A stretch of 64,000 nucleotides of DNA. Source: Bhargavaea cecembensis DSE10. Its GTDB lineage: Bacteria; Bacillota; Bacilli; Bacillales_A; Planococcaceae. The notes under the pieces are model-generated. The model was not told where the DNA came from. It saw only the letters and a program-made list of their open reading frames with translations, and did not search any database. The stretch covers positions 248,001 to 312,000 of the forward strand of contig NZ_AOFT01000002.1 in the NCBI RefSeq assembly GCF_000348905.1, given 5' to 3'. A program made the position numbers and the translations under genes. Shown one piece after another: positions 61,478 to 64,000 of the stretch (position 1 is the stretch's first letter; each line of letters opens with the position of its first letter).

Positions 61478-62017
61478 CTATTCGTCCTTTGAATCCTCGC
61501 CCTGCTGGTCAAAAAACTTGGCCAGCCCGGCAAGTCTTGGATCCACTTTCGGCTTTTCTTCTTCACGCTTGGCGGCGAATTCCTCTTCGGATGAGTAGGC
61601 CCATCCTGTCCCTTCCCGTGAAGGTGCCGCTTCTTCCCCGATCACCTGGATCGGGACTTCGAGCAGGACCAGCTCTTCGAAGACCGGCGTCGGATCCACC
61701 ACTTCCCCCGTCACCTCGTGAACGGCGTCATCGTCCGGGTCGGCATAGCCTTCCCAGACAAACTGTTCATCCGTTTCGATTATAAACGGGTATTCGACAT
61801 CTTCCCATGTCCTTGCCTCGGGGAGCGTCATCGTCCCCTCCAGCCTGAAGCGGCAGGTCATCTGGCCGGTGCCGACGGAGCAGGTGCCCGTCACACGTAC
61901 CGGTTCGATTGCCCGGATTTCCGGGTTGCGCTTCATCACGCCGGACAGGTCCGCAGTGCCGTCAACCGGCATGGAATCCTGCCGGAATTGATTTAATTGC
62001 CGGATGGTCCATTTCAT
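61478..62017 (-). CDS. yceD: YceD-family protein (DUF177)
   Basis: A 179-residue protein, orthologue of B. subtilis YlbN. It starts MKWTIRQLNQFRQDSMP and contains the conserved VTGTCSVGTGQMTCRFRLEG segment, then an acidic second half. The family is linked to 23S rRNA or ribosome assembly in plants and E. coli and is nearly always encoded before rpmF. It is under a perfect consensus promoter. Confidence 0.93.
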   Translation of the reverse strand: MKWTIRQLNQFRQDSMPVDGTADLSGVMKRNPEIRAIEPVRVTGTCSVGTGQMTCRFRLEGTMTLPEARTWEDVEYPFIIETDEQFVWEGYADPDDDAVHEVTGEVVDPTPVFEELVLLEVPIQVIGEEAAPSREGTGWAYSSEEEFAAKREEEKPKVDPRLAGLAKFFDQQGEDSKDE

Positions 62018-62045
62018 CAGGAATCACCTCAAGACAACAGAATTG

Positions 62046-62074
62046 ATTATAGTATGTCCAAAACGTGATGTCAA
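62046..62074 (-). promoter_or_regulatory. Consensus SigA promoter of yceD-rpmF
   Basis: TTGACA (62069-62074), 17 bp, TATAAT (62046-62051): both hexamers match consensus exactly, as expected for a ribosomal protein gene. Confidence 0.92.
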
Positions 62075-62133
62075 GATTATTTCTTGTCACCCGCGGATGC
62101 CCTTGCCGCCTATTTTTTTCATCCCGGCCACGC

Positions 62134-62139
62134 TATAAT
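62134..62139 (+). promoter_or_regulatory. -10 element for tmcAL
   Basis: TATAAT lies 36 bases before the tmcAL ATG; the -35 position holds a T-rich sequence with no clear consensus. It is divergent from the yceD promoter. Confidence 0.5.
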
Positions 62140-62174
62140 GTCGTTAAACCGATTGTATCAGAGGAGTGAGCGTG

Positions 62175-63383
62175 ATGAAAGCCGCAGGCGTCGTCGTCGA
62201 GTATAACCCGCTGCATAACGGGCATGTCCATCATCTGAAGGAGACCCGCAGGATCACAGATGCTGATGTTGTCATCGCCGTCATGAGCGGCAACTTCCTC
62301 CAGCGGGGCGAGCCGGCTTTTATCGACAAGTGGACCCGCACGGAACTGGCCCTCACTTCGGGAGCCGACATCGTGCTTGAGCTGCCGTACCGGTTCGCCG
62401 TAGCACAGGCATCCGAATTTGCCGAAGGCGCAATCGGAATCTTGGCGGCGGCCAGGTGCAGCATGTACTGCTTCGGGTCAGAAGACGGGCGGATCGAACC
62501 CTTCCTAAACACGCTTCGCCTGCTGGAAGACGAAGAGACGGGTTACGAGGCGGAAGTGCGGCGGCTCGTGAAGACGGGCATCAGTTATCCGTCGGCGCTG
62601 AGCCAAGCCTACCGGTCCGTGGCAGAAGCTTCCGCAGATACGGGTCCGCTTGCGGATCTCACGAAGCCGAACAACATCCTCGGCTTCCACTATATGAAGG
62701 CCGCCCGGTCAATCGCACCGGAAATGACCGCCTTCACCATCGGGCGTACCGGAACCGGCTACCATGACCTCGTTGCAGACCCCGACAGCGGCATCATGAG
62801 CGCGACTGCCATCCGGGAGGCTGTCAGGACAGAGGGTATCACCGATGGGGTCCTGCGCGCCGTCCCGGCCCGGACAGCCAGCGCCATGGACCTCTTCCGG
62901 GAGGAGCACAGCGGATTCGGCGGCTGGGACCGCTTCTGGCCGATCCTCCGTCCTCTCATCATCCGTGACGGTGCCGGGCGGCTCAGGGAAACTGCGGAAA
63001 TGACCGAAGGGCTCGAACACCGGATTGTCCGGGCTGCGCTTGAAGCTTCAACATTCACAGAATTCATGGAGGCGGTCAAGACGAAGCGGTACACCTGGAC
63101 CCGTATCCAGAGGATTCTTATCCATGTTCTCTGCGGGATGGACAGGAACGATTTCAGCCGGCTCCGCCATCCCCGTTATCTCCGGCTTCTCGGGATGACG
63201 GCGGCCGGCCGCACGTATCTGAACCTGTATAAAGACGATTTCGGTCTTCCGCTCGTTTCCCGTGCCGCCTCATCCGATGACCCGATGCTGGCGGCGGACA
63301 TCCGGGCCTCCGACATGTATGCAGTCGGCATCGGGGACAGGCCCGGAAAGGACTTCCGCACACGGCCCATCATGACGGATTAA
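62175..63383 (+). CDS. tmcAL: tRNA(Met) cytidine acetate ligase TmcAL
   Basis: A 402-residue protein, orthologue of B. subtilis YlbM. The N-terminal nucleotidyltransferase domain has the HxGH-type motif in VVEYNPLHNGHVHHL and SGNFLQRGEPAFIDKW. It uses acetate and ATP to acetylate C34 of elongator tRNA-Met. I start at ATG 62175 with GAGGAG eight bases before; a GTG three codons earlier would overlap that site. It ends 3 bp from the convergent ylbL stop, and I see no terminator between them. Confidence 0.95.
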   Translation: MKAAGVVVEYNPLHNGHVHHLKETRRITDADVVIAVMSGNFLQRGEPAFIDKWTRTELALTSGADIVLELPYRFAVAQASEFAEGAIGILAAARCSMYCFGSEDGRIEPFLNTLRLLEDEETGYEAEVRRLVKTGISYPSALSQAYRSVAEASADTGPLADLTKPNNILGFHYMKAARSIAPEMTAFTIGRTGTGYHDLVADPDSGIMSATAIREAVRTEGITDGVLRAVPARTASAMDLFREEHSGFGGWDRFWPILRPLIIRDGAGRLRETAEMTEGLEHRIVRAALEASTFTEFMEAVKTKRYTWTRIQRILIHVLCGMDRNDFSRLRHPRYLRLLGMTAAGRTYLNLYKDDFGLPLVSRAASSDDPMLAADIRASDMYAVGIGDRPGKDFRTRPIMTD

Positions 63384-63386
63384 CTG

Positions 63387-64000
63387 TCATTCCGGCTTCG
63401 CATCCAGTTTCTCCAGATAGTCCAGGGCATCATCAATGGTCTTCACCGGCACGATTTTCATATCGGTGCCGATTTTTTCTGCCGTTTCTGCGGCAGTTTC
63501 GTAATTGGAGCGGACCCCCGGGATGCGCTCCTTCATCTCGCCGGTAATTTCGTCATCCGGTGCGAAGAAGATTTCGATTCCTTCACGGTCGGCAGCCATC
63601 ACCTTGAAGTCGATTCCGCCGATCCGGCCCACCGTGCCGTCCTCATTCATCTCCCCGGTACCGGCAACCCGGTATCCCTTCGTGAGATCTTCATCCAGCA
63701 GCTGGTTCATGATCTCCAGCGTGAACATCAGGCCGGCCGAAGGTCCGCCGATATCCTCCGTTTCGATTTCAACCTCAGGATCGGTTTCGATGCTGCGTTT
63801 TGCCGCATAGCTTACGCCGAGCCCTTTCCTCCCTCCGGCGCCCGGAATGGTGCCGGGGGAAATTTCTTCTGTAACCTCTTCATCATCCCGGATCACAGTG
63901 AGGCGGACGGCGTCTCCGTCGGGCACCGACGCGACTGTTTCTGCAAAGGCTTCAGAGGAGTCGACCGGCTCTTCACCCACACGGACAATCAGGTCGCCCG
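63387..64000 (-). CDS. ylbL: YlbL-type PDZ/Lon-like serine protease (5' part outside the window)
   Basis: The C-terminal 204 residues of a SepM/YlbL-family secreted or membrane protease. The end of a PDZ domain (GDLIVRVGEEPVDSSEAF, then VRLTVIRDDEEV) is followed by a Lon-like catalytic domain: the Ser is in DIGGPSAGLMF and the Lys in GIDFKVMAADREG. The N-terminal membrane anchor should lie beyond base 64000. The frame is open to the window edge. Confidence 0.92.
   Translation of the reverse strand, partial: GDLIVRVGEEPVDSSEAFAETVASVPDGDAVRLTVIRDDEEVTEEISPGTIPGAGGRKGLGVSYAAKRSIETDPEVEIETEDIGGPSAGLMFTLEIMNQLLDEDLTKGYRVAGTGEMNEDGTVGRIGGIDFKVMAADREGIEIFFAPDDEITGEMKERIPGVRSNYETAAETAEKIGTDMKIVPVKTIDDALDYLEKLDAKPE

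Overview
The window is a chromosomal block from a spore-forming, low-GC-lineage Gram-positive bacterium of the order Bacillales. Read on the minus strand from right to left, the gene order follows the Bacillus subtilis ylbL-to-spoVM region: ylbL, ylbM, ylbN, rpmF, rsfA-like, panE, bshC, mraZ...ftsZ, spoIIGA-sigE-sigG, ylmC-divIVA, ileS, lspA, rluD-like, pyrR...pyrE, rqcH, gmk...spoVM. The DNA is visibly GC-rich for this order. A Lys-type murein lineage is possible because murE, murG and murB are not in the division and cell wall (dcw) cluster. These points suggest a Planococcaceae member (a Bhargavaea- or Sporosarcina-like organism), but that is inference. Nearly all genes lie on the minus strand; only rqcH, a CotA-like oxidase and tmcAL are on the plus strand.

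Layout. 1-12.4 kb is a tightly overlapping operon, gmk-rpoZ-coaBC-priA-def-fmt-rsmB-stp-prkC-rsgA-rpe-thiN-spoVM, covering nucleotide, CoA and thiamine cofactor synthesis, translation start, Ser/Thr phospho-signalling and ribosome assembly. rlmN, remA and yicC, which flank these genes in B. subtilis, are absent here. 12.5-17.1 kb holds the plus-strand rqcH and a CotA-type multicopper oxidase with a very long repetitive acidic tail. 17.2-28.9 kb is the complete UMP operon pyrR-pyrP-pyrB-pyrC-carA-carB-pyrK-pyrD-pyrF-pyrE, with a strong promoter and PyrR-type attenuators. Its CarA lacks two of the three catalytic glutaminase residues.

28.9-30.3 kb carries an RluD-like pseudouridine synthase and lspA. 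They are followed by about 590 bp without a confident gene that contain a GC-rich dispersed-type repeat and an AT-richer stretch. 30.9-37.4 kb holds ileS under an Ile T-box, divIVA, ylmH, ylmG, sepF, ylmE and ylmC. 37.6-40.0 kb is the sporulation cluster sigG, sigE, spoIIGA. 40.2-53.3 kb is the dcw cluster ftsZ-ftsA-divIB-spoVE/ftsW-murD-mraY-spoVD-pbpB-ftsL-rsmH-mraZ, with a candidate MraZ operator and tandem sigA/sigH-like promoters before ftsA.

53.6-64 kb contains bshC, a DUF3397 membrane protein, panE, a three-gene biotin-dependent acyl-CoA carboxylase with a cre site at its promoter, an RsfA-like regulator, an enoyl-CoA hydratase-family gene, rpmF, yceD, tmcAL and the 3' part of ylbL.

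No tRNA, rRNA, CRISPR, prophage or intact insertion sequence was seen. The observations most worth checking are the CarA glutaminase with Cys-to-Asn and His-to-Asp changes, the repeat-tailed CotA-like oxidase, the unexplained lspA-ileS intergenic region, and the cre and MraZ operators. I found no clear evidence of a wholly new multi-gene system.
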